Shown here: positions 20,831 to 33,086 of the stretch, piece by piece | Layout of the letters: every line of letters starts with the position of its first letter | How positions within the stretch are numbered: the first letter of the stretch is position 1 | NCBI GenBank assembly: GCA_030549775.1 | Contig: CM060174.1 | Span: 5,523,391 to 5,587,390 of the forward strand | Source: Tamarix chinensis | Taxonomy: Eukaryota; Streptophyta; Magnoliopsida; Caryophyllales; Tamaricaceae | DNA: 64,000 bases | Direction of reading: 5' to 3' | The notes under the pieces: model-generated | Databases searched by the model: none | Seen by the model: the letters and a program-made list of their open reading frames with translations, nothing else | Told to the model about the DNA's origin: nothing | Position numbers and translations under genes: made by a program

Positions 20831-23800
20831 ATTACGGTAACTAAGTAGTTTTGAGATCCCTCGATTATTAATGGTGCCCACAAAGAGCCACCTCCACATT
20901 TTGAGTCTTCGAGCGGTCAAAACATACTAAACTTCAAAAATTCGGGTTAATTTCTTCTGGGCCTAATTTTTCTCTAATTTTGAGTATTCAAGAATTCTTT
21001 CAAATAACATTTTAGTTTTTCTCGTAAGTTTTATATCAATTTAACTCTCTAATACATTTTTTTTTCAGATAAGATTATTTGAGTATGACATGTACATAAA
21101 AAGACCATATATTTATGCAATTATTCATTAATATCTATTATGACATGTACGGATATGATGCAATTAGAAGATTTATATCTTATACTATTAACTAAATAAC
21201 TCTTATAACAATTCATATTGTTTTTTTTTAATACTGAATTTGATTAGCTAGGTCATAGAAGAAAAAACCTATATTTTTATAGAGAATATCAATATCATCA
21301 TAGAAATAGATATCAAAATTGATTCTAAAATCTCTTTTGTCATTGAATATATAATATAATAATCATAATTAAAATAAAATATAACCTCACAAGCTTAATA
21401 TCTTTGACAAGCTACATTAATAATGGTTACAAATTGTGCATGTTAAAAACTTCTTTTTTAATACTAATCTTGATTAGTCAGGTCATAGAGTAAAAGGAAA
21501 AAAAGATAGATATTTATAGAGTAAATCATTATCATTATAGAAATAAATATTAAATTTGATTCTTAAATCTCTCTAGTCATTAAATATATAATATGGTTAT
21601 TATAACTAACATAAAATGTAACTTCACATATAACGCTCCATTTCTTTCAACTTTAAAATTTTGTTTTGAACGTACAATGCTTAATCGAAAATATAGAACA
21701 AGGAATGTTAATGTCACATGTATCATGAGTAGATGTGTGCACATTCACTTAACCCATCATAAATGCAAGGTAGGGTATGAAGCAATAACAAAAGAGAAAT
21801 AGCATTGTATAGCTAAAACTCTTTACATACAAAATCATGACCTAACAATACAAACTAAACCAAACCGTCTAAAACTAAACTAAGAAAATTCAACTTAGAA
21901 CTAAAATACTAGAAATCCTACTCTCTTATTCTAACTCAAGCTCTAAAAATACAACCACTAAAAAATAATCTGTTAAGTACAAAAGTAATAAGTAAACACA
22001 CCTAACCCTAAAAAAATAGCATATTATCCAAAACACACAAAAGTGTAAAATCATGCATAATTAACAATTCAAATGCAATAACATCAAGTCATGTATAAGC
22101 CCAAGAAAATACATGTACCAACATGCAATATCAACAATCATCTCAATATATAAAGGTAGTGCACATAATGCTTCCTACCAAATAATAACACACAATGGTA
22201 GTACACATAATGTCTCTAACCAGAACACTAACACATATTCCAAAGTAAATCCAACATGCTTTTAAAGCAGACTATCTGAAGAAACCATACAACCACCTAG
22301 TCATATGTATATCAGATAAGAGATAAAATCAAATCATTTGTACGAATAACCGAATTCAAAATGTATTTTATTTTACCATTTCCTTTTTGATCTATTTTTG
22401 AATGGTGTAATCTTCACAAAATTTCAAACCTTTTTATTGGGTAAATCTAACAAGTTCACCATAAGTGAAATTAGATTAAGTGATTATTTGTTTTCCTATG
22501 GTTTCACTTATCTTATTGTAAGCCCCCCAAGGATTTGATAATTATGCCAATAACTTTTCCTTTCAAATGTGTTGGTTGGAATCCTCACGGAGTTTAACTC
22601 TGATGAGAAATACATGTTTGTACCATTGAAAATCACCGATTTATGTGAATTATCAAGTTAGAAAGGAGTTCAACATTTGTACCTTCTAGGCAGAAAGGAT
22701 CTCCTATGAAATGTAAAGCTATGAATAGGATAAGAGTAGGTATAACATTAGAAATGAGATTGTTATTTCCATTTAAGTAAGTTTTTCATCTTCACTTGTT
22801 TTAATAGGTTGGAGGATTATTTTACATTGTTAGGAGGTTAGGTAATAGCCTCACTAACCTTTTAGTTGGTCAGAAAATTTCAAATTGAACAATTTGGCAT
22901 TGGCTTTGTCTTTAATCTCGATTTGTGTTTTCTAAGCATCAACTGCCATAGTTATCTACTATAGAATACTAAGAACTTTATAGTATGTTAACCCATTTAT
23001 AGTCTAATCATATATAGAGGTAGCATCAAAATTTAATATGAGGAATAGATTTAACCATAGATAGATTAGAGCTAGGAGTAACTTGTAGGGGTTGGACAGG
23101 GACACTGGTATGTTTCCTATATAACTTATTTATAGAAGGATTATATTCTTATAATTATTCTAATTCTTCACTAATATCCATGTCATTAACTAAAGTATTT
23201 ATTTTAAGATTTGAAATAGAAGTAGTAGTGGGAGTACTAGGGACTTGATTTTGATTTCCTGTAGGAATGTAATTGCTAGTACCTTCTACCTTGTTGGCAC
23301 TTTCAAGTCCAACGAGTCGATCATAGATAACTTCCATGAAATCTAGTTTATTTTCTCATTTAACTTTAATGCTAGAAGGATGCATCAATAAGATTTAAAG
23401 GTTGAATTATGGAGTTTAGATTTATCATGGTTATTTTTAGTACTAGTAGTAGGTTATTTTTGCATGAAATTATCAATCCTATTGAGTTGTTAACCAATAG
23501 TGCTAAGGTGGGTATTGGAAAAATAATTTTAGAGGACAATCTTTCTTATATCTTTATCGTTATAGTAACTAGATTTCTTTAAATGTAGACCTTCAATAGT
23601 TTCTTCTTCAAGAGTAGTGTAAGTACCATAAGACGGGGTTGATTATCTTTTTACCATGTTAAAGGAAAAATGTTTATTGGAAGTAATCTAATTACTATAT
23701 CCTATAAATAGGTAACTAACATAAGTTACTAGAGACAAAATATTAGCTTCAAATTTAATTTTACAGATTAAATATATTTCTTTTTTTTTTGAAAACTTTT

Positions 23801-24374
23801 AATCATTAGTTAAATCATAGATGTGAAGAACAACTTATAAAAACAATATTAGTACATGTACTATATTTTTTTATTAATATACTATGAGTTAAACTATATT
23901 TTCTTACATCTTAGGAGAGTAAAATTGTATGAAATACAGCTTATACATATGATAAAAACTAAGGAATGATATCTTAGGAAAATAATATTACACGAAGAAC
24001 CTCTTACTCAAGATGTTTATATCAGGAATATAAAAAAATTATGAAATTTTAAATTATTATATGAACCAAAATATTTTATAAACCCATCTAATATTTTATG
24101 AAAATAATATTTTATAATATATAACAAATATGGGGTCTTACACACTCAAAATCCTAATCTGCCTCTTCCAAACCTCGAGAAAATATCCTAAGAAATCATA
24201 ACATAACATCATTAGGATTAAAAAATATAATTAAGGAATGTTAAGGAAATGGAAGGGTACAAGAATGGAGGGTTAAACTGAGGTAAATTACTAGCACAAA
24301 CAAGGGAGGAGGAGCGGTAAGGTGTGTCTAGCCAAGGTATGGTAACAACGATGGGGATGTAGCAGTGATGGAGG
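20831..24374. other. AT-rich repeat DNA, no gene
   Basis: No coding family recognised. A segment of about 185 bp at 21219-21405 ('ttttttttaatactgaatttgattagctaggtcatag...') is repeated directly at 21449-21630, a period of about 231 bp. GGGGTCTTACA at 24132-24142 resembles an LTR-family terminus. 24143-24374, together with 29395-30306, looks like the sequence into which the solo LTR at 24380 inserted. Confidence 0.6.
21219..21630 (+). repeat. Direct repeat pair (~185 bp, 231-bp period)
   Basis: Two diverged copies share the order: T-run, 'aatactgaatttgattag' or 'aatactaatcttgattag', 'caggtcatag', an 'atatttttatagag' word, 'atcattatagaaata', and 'gtcattaaatatataatat'. Confidence 0.7.
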
Positions 24375-25069
24375 TTGAGTGTAACACCCCCAAATTTACT
24401 ACTGAAAAATTTTGTTTAAATCAAAAGGTTTAGCAGAAGTGAAAGATAAAACCATAAACTCGGGGGCACTATCGCCACACCTAGTACCAGATCGGTTCAC
24501 TCCTACCGTTCTAGTACTAAGTGCTAAGGCTAAATAAAAGTAACACTAAACATGAATCATGAATAAAACATAAGTCAAATAGAAACCAGAGTGCGACTTA
24601 GGGATTACAATCCAAAGAGTACGTTTTCAAAACATAAGCATAGTACAAAACACAATTAAAATACGATAATGTAAAGTCCAATGAAAGAAACAGGTCCGGC
24701 CGAGTCGCTCTCAATCCTCAGGTCCAGTTTAGGCACAACGCTCACCCCACCCGATGCCTCGTAGGTATCGTAGGCATCGAAGACATCATCCCCTACCTGC
24801 ACAAGCTCAAACAGGTCTTTTGCTCGTGGGAATGAGCAACACCCATGAAACGGGTGATCAGTACGCTACGTACTGAGTAGGGTAATAGATGCGCTAAGGC
24901 CAAACATACAAACATACAACATAGCACACATGACATGTTCACATAAGCTGCATGTAGTAATCTAGATAATGAAGGTTGGCTATGGTCTAATTGGACTTAA
25001 TTCCTCATAAATCTTTGTTAAATGTAGTCATTTCACACCATAATCTTTGTTAATCCATGCGAGTATGGG

Positions 25070-25430
25070 AGCCCCACTATTATAGTCGGTGGATCAGTCA
25101 CTTAAAGGGCAGAACGCACCTAACCACTATTATATGCCGGTGGATCGGTCTCCAGGGCAGAACGCTCCTGGCCACTATTATTCCGGTGGATCGATCTGGC
25201 CCCAACTCTCATGGTGTTTCACTGTAAGTATATAGTAGCTTTCCCATGATTCATTTACAACATAATGTTTAGTTTGTTGAGCTCGGGATCCCCCACTATT
25301 ATAGCCGGTGGATCAGTCACTTATAAGGTAGAACGCACCTAACCACTATTATATGCCGATGGATCGGTCTCCAAGGCACCCCGACACCTGGCCACTATTA
25401 TGCCGGTGGATCGGTCTAGGCCTGGCTCAA
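25070..25430 (+). repeat. Tandem repeat with CCACTATTAT / CCGGTGGATCGG core
   Basis: Six units in two groups of three, separated by about 80 bp. Each has CCACTATTAT, then GCCGGTGGATC, then 'ggtctccagggcagaacgc'-type text. The same repeat recurs in the other family members. Confidence 0.85.
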
Positions 25431-26872
25431 CAGTCTTGCTCATTAAGTAATTAGTATCTTATTCGTGTCTTATTAGATAAAGCTTTCCACCCTTGATATG
25501 AATATCAACTACCCTATACATCTATCCTCACCAAGGGGCATGTCCTATATCTTGAGACTTCTACACCCCTTATCACACCCCCGACATCCATTCCCTTTAT
25601 ACTTACCTTTAAATGAAAGAGTCAGCCCCTACGGGTGTGGGTTAGGCCCAACACCTTATGACATCAACTCCAACTCCTATCACCCCCTAGGGTTTTCCCT
25701 TAAAAACCCTAATTGGGCCGATGTGGCCCAACCTTCTCTCACTTACACTATCTTTACTTCATTCATCGCCCCACATCTTATCTCAGTTAGATCCAATCCC
25801 AAAACATATCACTTTACCTCTCGATTCCGCACGTGACCATGAAAAGTCCTAGTACCTTTCTTCTCCCACAAGTAACCTCTCTATTTCTCACCCAACATTC
25901 CTTCTCACCCATGGCACCCATACTCACCCCTCACATAGTAAATCACCCTTCTTAACCCATACTCCACTCTCCCTTAATCATTTTTACTTCCATAATTTCC
26001 AGATTATTACTTCCTCCCAAAACCCTAATCGGGTCTCTTACACATCCCTACACCGACCTATGTACTATTTTTCCTCACAAGTCTCTCATCACTCCACAAC
26101 TCTCCCCTTAGCTTATTTACACCCTAAACCAACTTTTCACACGTAAAGATCTTCCCCATGCAAGATTTTATCCACTCCATGAAAACTCTCAAGTCCCCAT
26201 GCAAACCTTAGAACTCCCATGCATGGTTCTCATCTCTCGTTCATTTTGGTCAACCTCATATTCCCCTTAGCATCTCACTTCCCATTTGTTTATTTTTGTC
26301 CTTTCATTTCCCATAACATGATATCATTTACCCTAATATGCATGTCTTAGAGGGCCATAACATATCGCACCACAATCATCAAATATTCATGTCATATTCA
26401 TATCATAAGAACACATACAAAACATACCTCACTCCAAGCTGCGCTACACATAAGATAAGTTAAGGAAAATCATACGATATATAATATAGCATGAAATATA
26501 AAGCATCCAAGGCATACAAGTCACATAACACACAAGGGCCTTAGCTACATCCTTACCTAAAGCGACGCCGGGCTTGGAGCGCACTCCTATAACTCCTTAG
26601 GATTTTGGTTAGGATCGCCTATAAAAGGGAAAATAATAAGTATTAGTTTCCCTCAAAAGTACCATCATACCTTATTCTAGTTTAAGATTAGGATTATTAT
26701 TATTAAAGAGAGTATTATACGAAAACTAAGGTTTTTATCTTAAAATTAGTCTACTAAATATTACTAGTCAAAATATGTTTATTTTTAATATTTATTGTTA
26801 TACTTATACTATTAGACCCGTTAGCTCTATTCTTATAATAATAGTGTTCATGCTAACCATAGTAAAATAGTG

Positions 26873-26873
<1 letters not shown>

Positions 26874-26927
<54 letters not shown>
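26874..26927. repeat. (AAT)n microsatellite
   Basis: Uninterrupted AAT trinucleotide run of about 54 bp inside solo LTR A. Confidence 0.95.
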
Positions 26928-26929
<2 letters not shown>

Positions 26930-27429
26930 CTACTAATAGTAACGCTAATGTTTATAGTGCTAGAACCTTAACATCTCTCTTCCCCTTTTTTTTAAACGCT
27001 AAGGTCAACTATAGTGTTAGGATTCGAATAACAATATAATAGTTGTAATATTATCAAAGTACTATTATTCCTAGGGATAATAACGGTAAAAGTCATATTT
27101 TGGATAATAATAACTTAAGGGTTTAAAAGTTTATATTAATAAAAGTAACGATGGGCAAGGTCACCATTAAAAATTTTAGTAAAGAAAATAAGGATAATGA
27201 TAAAGGTAGTACTAATAGTGATAATAACAATATTACTAAAATACCTTTGATTTAAGTAATAGTAGTAGTAATAGTGTCATTAATAATAGAAATAATAATG
27301 TTAATAGTAATAATAATAATAATGATAATAGTAATGTAAGATTTCAAATGTCTATCATATATAGTAGTAAGATAATGATAATAAGCCACATCTAGTATTA
27401 GTAGTAGTGATAGAGATAGTAATAAGAGT

Positions 27430-27432
27430 AAT

Positions 27433-27519
<87 letters not shown>

Positions 27520-27536
27520 AATACTAATACTAATAC

Positions 27537-27599
<63 letters not shown>

Positions 27600-27600
27600 G
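27430..27600. repeat. Compound (AAC)n-(AAT)n-(ACTAAT)n microsatellite
   Basis: An AAC run of about 58 bp is followed by AAT, a short ACTAAT block and a further AAT run. Every open frame here encodes only homopolymer-like peptides and is an artefact of the repeat. Confidence 0.95.
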
Positions 27601-27839
27601 GATAACCATCTTAATGTTAAAGTTGTTTCCTTTTTAATAATATACCCTAGTTAACTATCTCTGGATTTATGTTAGGAAAATAAGGATGATACACAGTTAT
27701 CTTAAGAGTGTAATAATAATAATAATGATGATGATAATAGTAATAATAGTAATAATAATAATATTATTAAGGATAATATCATTAATATTAAATAAAATTA
27801 CTAACACTTATAGAAAATAGTTTTAGGGGTTGGGGGAAA

Positions 27840-29090
27840 TTGGAAAACCACCTAAGGTCAGTGGTGGACCGGCGGCGGCAGCGATGGAGGAGGAAGGGAG
27901 GTGGAAAGATCAAGGTGTGGGCTAGAGGAGAGGCAATAGAGGAGTGTTTGAGGTGGAGGAGGATGCATCAGATGGAGAGGGATGGAATGAGGGTGGTGGT
28001 GTGGTTGGGAGTGGCGTCGCGCGGTGGTTACCGTGATGGCCGAAGGTGGTGGAGAGTGGTGGAAAATGGGGGAGGTAGAAGGAGAGGGAGACAGGGGAAG
28101 GTGAAGGTATGGGAAGGTAGAGGGAGGTCCGCTGGGCATTTTGGAGGGTGGTGGAAGCGTTGGTGGCGGCAGAAGGCGGCGCGAGGGGCGGCGAAGGCTA
28201 AAGATGGCTGCTCAGGGTGGTGACTTCGCACGACTAGGGTGGCACGTGCAGGGCGAGACAAGGGGTGGTGGTGGTTTGGTTTTGTAGAGGGAAGTGCGGG
28301 GGAGGTTCCGGTGGGTGGCGATCACCGACGGCGGCGGAAAGCTCAACTTTTTGGGCGGTGGCGAGGCAGAGTTTCAGGGTTATTTCGAAAAAAAAGAGAC
28401 TGGCTATGGCTGCTAATGGGGGTATTTATAGGCAATTTAGAGGGGGGAAATGATGAAGGAGGGAGAGGGCATGCGGGGCAGGTGTGGCAGGTCGACGTCC
28501 GGTGGTGGCAGCCAGCGCATGCCCTGTAAATTTGTAGGGTGTGTTTGGCTCGGTGTGGGAAAAAGGAAAGGGGGCAATACGCGTGAGGGGCAGGACGGGC
28601 AGGTTGGGTCAAAATGGGAAAGAAAGGGATGGAAATGGTAGGAGAGGATGACCAGATGGTAGGTGGCTATCGGCGGTGTAGGCTGTGAGTTGCAGACCTG
28701 GCACGAGGAGGAAGACGACAAGGCGCGGTGGACCGGGCAGTCCAGGGGAAAAAGGAAAGGAGGGAGATCCAGCTGGTTTGGCAACGGTTATATGGTTCTT
28801 AAACAAAACACTGCGTTTCAGCAGGTAGAGGGACAAAGCACTGCATCGCGTTGCTGGGTTGGCAATGGCTATTTTGTCACTTAATGCGACGCGACGTCTC
28901 AGTGAATCGAGGGATGAAACATTGCGTCGTGCTTATGCGATGGGGGCCGAACGACACTAGGCCACGGGGAAGGAGAAGGAAGGAGGGGAGGAAATTGGGT
29001 CGCGGGCAGGCCCAACCCAGCAAGAAGAAAAAGAAAGAAAAGAAGAAAAGAAGGAAGAAAAGGGGAAAATGGAAAAAGAAAAAAAAAGAA
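27840..29090 (+). repeat. Purine-rich, CpG-rich tract of solo LTR A
   Basis: A strongly G/A-biased plus strand with GGCGG and GGTGG words, grading into pure GAAA-rich sequence at 29020-29090. 'gggtatttataggcaattt' at 28420 is matched at the same place in copy B ('aaggctatttatagatgtt'), so it may be the LTR promoter's TATA region. Open frames on both strands are biased-composition artefacts. Confidence 0.6.
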
Positions 29091-29394
29091 ATTGGAATAA
29101 TTTAATTGATAAAATAATAAAATAGAATAATATTTGGGTAATAAATTGATTTAGTAATTTAATTTAGGATAATTAAAATATAAGGGTTAAAAGGATAATT
29201 TTAGTGAAATAATGATTTGGAAAATTATTTTGATAAGAAGGGTATGATAAATAAAAAAATTTACTTTTAATTTATTAAATATTTATACCAATTTCATACA
29301 CTCAAAAAGCCATAGAATAATTAAAAAAAATCTAATTCATGCAACATAAAATTTATTTATTAAATATAGGGTTTTAAAAATTTGGAGAATTACA

Positions 29395-30306
29395 TTGAGA
29401 CTAGGAGGGTGGTTGCAGTCGAAGCTATTAAAAAGGGAGGTGTGAATGCGGTGAATGTGGATGAAACAATGGAAAGAAAAAGGAAGGAAGGTGAATGCAA
29501 GTGAAGCTTCCAAAGAGGAGGTGTGGGTTGCGGTTGAAGTTGCTGAAGATGAAGAGGGGTGCACCAACTGTTGGTGTCGTAACCAAGGAAGAAAAGAAAG
29601 GGGAGGTTGTGGGGTGTTTGGCTAAGGATGGAGAGGTGCACCAGCTGTTTTAGCCGGATGGTTGGGGTGATGTTCGGTAATAATGGCCAAAGGAGAGGGT
29701 AGGAAACGGTGAGGTTGGTTGACAGTGGTGGGGTAGAAATGGCAAAAGTTGCTAGTGGTGGTGTTCGTGTATCGGTTGAGCTCGTAGGTGGTGGGTTTTT
29801 AGGGTCATTTTTACGATGATAAGGAGGATGGGACGAAGGGAAAAGGTTGTACTATTTATATAGAAAACAAAAGGGAGAGATAAGAGGCAATTGGGCCATT
29901 TATTTTTGGACATATATATATACATGCACTCATGAAAGGAATAGAGAGGAGGTAGTGTGATTGGCCAAAAATTCAACCCTAGACCCTTAAGCTAAGGAGG
30001 GAAGGGGGCAGAGGGTAGGCCTGACATGGAATATTTGTGCACGCAAGGGGAAGGGAAGAGAATCAGTTGGGGGAAAATATAAAGGGAGAAAGAAGAAAAA
30101 GGGAAATGAGAAAAGGGAAATGGTGTGGGTTTAGATTTAGGTTTAGGTTAGAAAAGATATCAATACCCAAAATAAAAATTAGAGTTATGCTATAATTTAG
30201 GATTAGGGAGTTAGGGTAAGATAGAAAAATAAATTTTCTAAGGTTAGAATTAGGTTACAATATTAATTACTCAGGATTAAGGTTGGTTAAAATTTGGGGT
30301 ATTACA
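29395..30306 (+). repeat. 3' end of an older LTR copy (host of solo LTR A)
   Basis: Directly after the TTGAG duplication the purine-rich LTR-family sequence resumes and runs to a terminus AATTTGGGGTATTACA at 30306. With 24143-24374 it forms an older copy into which A inserted. Includes TATA-like 'tactatttatatagaaaac' at about 29850. Confidence 0.6.
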
Positions 30307-30971
30307 ATATTTGTATAAAATATCATTTTTGGTATTGTTATATGGATAATGTCATTATAGTATTGTTGTTGTATGGCATGTTGTGTTGTATGATGAAAAG
30401 TGAGAAAAATGTGACAACATGTGATTATGTACATTGTTGGTTAAGTCTAGTTTTGCAAGTCAAAAAGGTTGGCATGAATTGTTATCTTAATGCTGATATG
30501 ATGTTTGATTTTTATTAGCATTTTAGGAATGTGTATTAAATTTGGGGGTTATATGAGTTTTAAGGGAAAGGTTATGCCAAATTGGCAAACTTAGGATTTT
30601 GTAGGGATTTATGAATAATAACTGCAGAGGTAGACTTTTATTGCATGTTTAAAACATTAGTATTAGACCTTGATTTTTCAAATATAATGTTAATCATAAT
30701 ATTTTAGTTATGTGTACTAAATTTGATTGTTAAATGAGTATTATGGGAGCGGTTATACTTACCTTGTGCAAATAGTTTCTTTTTTTGTTTAAGTAAAAAT
30801 ATGGCAGTTATCCTTGTGAATGTCCTAATCTTCATGTGGATGTATTTTACGTATTTTGAATAATTATTTTAAGTTGGATTATGTGTCTTGCATGTCTACA
30901 TGTTTGTTTTCATGATGGTCTCGAGAAAAACAACAATAGATAGACACTAATCACTTAAAGTAAAGAATTAC
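30307..30971. other. AT-rich DNA, nothing recognised
   Basis: No gene, tandem repeat or element boundary seen. Confidence 0.6.
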
Positions 30972-31714
30972 GTGAGTGTAACACCCCAAAATTCACTAAT
31001 TTTTTTTCTTAAAGCATAAGCAATTAAAATAAAATCATTTAAAACCGGTGAATTCTGGGAATGTTACCGCCACACTTAGTACTAAACCGATTCTCTCCGA
31101 TTGTTTCAGTACCAAGTGCTAAGGCTAAAGAAAGGAATAACAATCAATTATACATCAAGACAAACTAAAGCAATAAACGGTTGTAACACAAAATCAGAGT
31201 ACGCGTAAAGAAATATAATCATTTCTAAAAGAGAATTAAACTTACAACAGATAAAAAGTTCATTAAAATATTCAATCGAGTAATAAATCAGAAAATGGTA
31301 AATACTATACCAAAGAAATAACAAAAGGAATGAAATCGCGTAAAGAATGAATACAGCCACAACACTCTCAAAACTTCGAGCCAAACCTGCTCAACACTCA
31401 GCCCCAACTGATATCTCGCCCACCTACACAAATTCAGAAGGGCATACTACTCGTGGGAATGAGCAGCACCCATGAAAAGGGTGATCAGTACGCTATGTAC
31501 TGAGTAAGGTAACCGAGCACTAAGGCTAACACCCAAGCACATAATCCATGCAGAATAATAACAGGGCAATCCAACATAACAACATAAAGGTATATGAACA
31601 ATTTAGGTAAAAGTACAAAGGCTCAATCATAGTCCAGATTAATTATTTAATTAATTTCTTATCATAATCCGATTCACACCATGCCTTTTATCAAACCCAT
31701 GTAATCATAGGAAC

Positions 31715-32060
31715 ACCCCACTATTTTAGCCGGTGGGTCGGTCACTTGCGGGACAAGGTCCACACCACTATTATTTGCCGGTGGACTGGTCACTTGCGGG
31801 ACAACGTCCGCACCACTATTATTTGCCGGTAGACCGGACTGGTTCCTGCTCACATGGGGTTCCACTGTAAGTAGTTAATATCTTTTAAGTATCTTTAACA
31901 AACTCGGGTTCATTTTTATTGAGCTCGAGTCCCCCACTATTATTTGCCGGTGGACCGGACACTTGTAGGACAAAGTCCACACCACTATTATTTGCCAGTG
32001 GACCGGTCTCACATAGGGTAATAACCCTAACCACTATTCCTAACCGGTGGATCGGTTGGA
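31715..32060 (+). repeat. CACTATTATTTGCCGG tandem repeat (copy B)
   Basis: Six units of about 50 bp with core CACTATTATTTGCCGGTGG and a linker of 'gtcacttgcgggacaaggtc' type. Confidence 0.85.
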
Positions 32061-32149
32061 CCCGGCTCAATAATCTTTCGCTTTAAGTGATTAATATCTT
32101 AAATATTTTATTCAAAGATTTCACCCTAGACATGCATAAGTCATCACAC

Positions 32150-32510
32150 ATCACAAATCATAAAATTATACCATCATAATTACACTTCCATGCACCCTAA
32201 CTCCACGTAAAACATAATTCCATGACAACCTGTAATTCTCATGCAAAACCCTACCTCCACATAATCACACTCCCATGCACCCTAACTCCACGTAAAACAT
32301 ATTTCCATGACAACCCATAATTCTCATGCAAAACCCTAGTCATCATGCAACTCCACGCAAACACCCTCACCCCATACAACTTCATACAGAAACCCTAACA
32401 CCATGCAATTATGTATAAACCCTAATACCATGAAATTATATAGAAACCCTAAAACCATGCAATTATGCAGAAACCCTAACACCATGCAGTTACTCCCCAT
32501 CATGATTTTA
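32150..32510 (+). repeat. Minisatellite with AAACCCTAA and CATGCA words
   Basis: An 82-bp direct duplication (about 32186 and 32268, starting 'cactcccatgcaccctaact') is followed by about five 27-bp units of type ACCATGCAATTATGCAG + AAACCCTAA. AAACCCTAA resembles plant telomere-like words but is embedded in a longer unit, so this is not a telomeric array. Confidence 0.8.
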
Positions 32511-33028
32511 AAACCCCTTTCATGCATGTCTTGGGCCACGCCACATCGTACTAACAACATATTTATACACATCATTCTCATGCCACAATCATTTAATGAA
32601 ACACGCCTCAACTTCCTTACATGCTGCATTTATAACAATTACATAATAATTACATAAAATACATGACATATCATATCACAAGGCATGCATGGCGTATAAT
32701 ACATATAAGCACACAAAAGGCCTTAGCACCCCTTACCTAAAATGTCACCGGTCTTGGAGCAAGTTCCTATACCACTTGAGGGCTTTGGTTGGGCTCACCT
32801 ACTAGGGAAAAATACTAGGATTAGGTTTTCTCTTAAGAGTGCCATTATTTCTAACTTATCACAAGACCTTATTTTCAATTAAAAATTATTATATTAAAAT
32901 TAATAATATGATTCAAAACAAAAAGGTGATATAAGGGTTTCTACCCTTCATCAAAATAATATTAGTACAGATAATAATAATAATAATAATTCTAACAACA
33001 ACTAATTATTAAAATAGAGATAATATCA

Positions 33029-33029
33029 A

Positions 33030-33084
<55 letters not shown>
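33029..33084. repeat. (AAT)n microsatellite
   Basis: AAT run of about 55 bp at the same relative place as the AAT runs in copy A. Confidence 0.95.

Positions 33085-33086
<2 letters not shown>

Larger units (their letters stand above)
24380..29394 (+). mobile_element. Giant solo LTR A (5.0 kb) with TTGAG duplication
   Basis: The unit starts TGTAACACCCCC, ends GGAGAATTACA, and is flanked on both sides by TTGAG (24375-24379 and 29395-29399), the 5-bp duplication expected for LTR-retrotransposon integration. No gag or pol frame is present. Internal landmarks in order: a conserved 'tagtactaagtgctaaggc' block; 'gtgggaatgagcaacaccca' plus hairpin CAGTACGCTACGTACTG (24859-24875); a 50-60-bp tandem repeat with core CCACTATTAT...CCGGTGGATCGG (25070-25430); C-rich DNA; AAT/AAC microsatellites (26874-27600); a GC- and purine-rich tract (27840-29090); and an AT-rich tail. 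Very long LTRs starting TGTAACACCCC are typical of some plant Ty3/gypsy families. Alternatively it is a non-autonomous element without its own LTRs. Confidence 0.75.

Noticed and set aside
25070..25430. Regularly spaced repeats reminiscent of a CRISPR array
   Set aside because: Plant nuclear context, repeat units are imperfect and spacers are themselves related; this is an LTR-internal tandem repeat.
27252..27637. Leu-, Ile-, Val- and Thr-rich open frames on both strands
   Set aside because: Translation of AAT/AAC microsatellites in different frames; not genes.
27840..29105. Many overlapping open frames rich in Gly, Arg and Trp (plus) or Pro, Ser and His (minus)
   Set aside because: The tract is strongly purine-biased on one strand and lies inside an LTR-like unit; stop codons are rare because of composition.
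32340..32500. AAACCCTAA words suggesting interstitial telomere repeats
   Set aside because: They occur once per 27-bp unit together with CATGCAATTATG and are not 7-bp TTTAGGG arrays.
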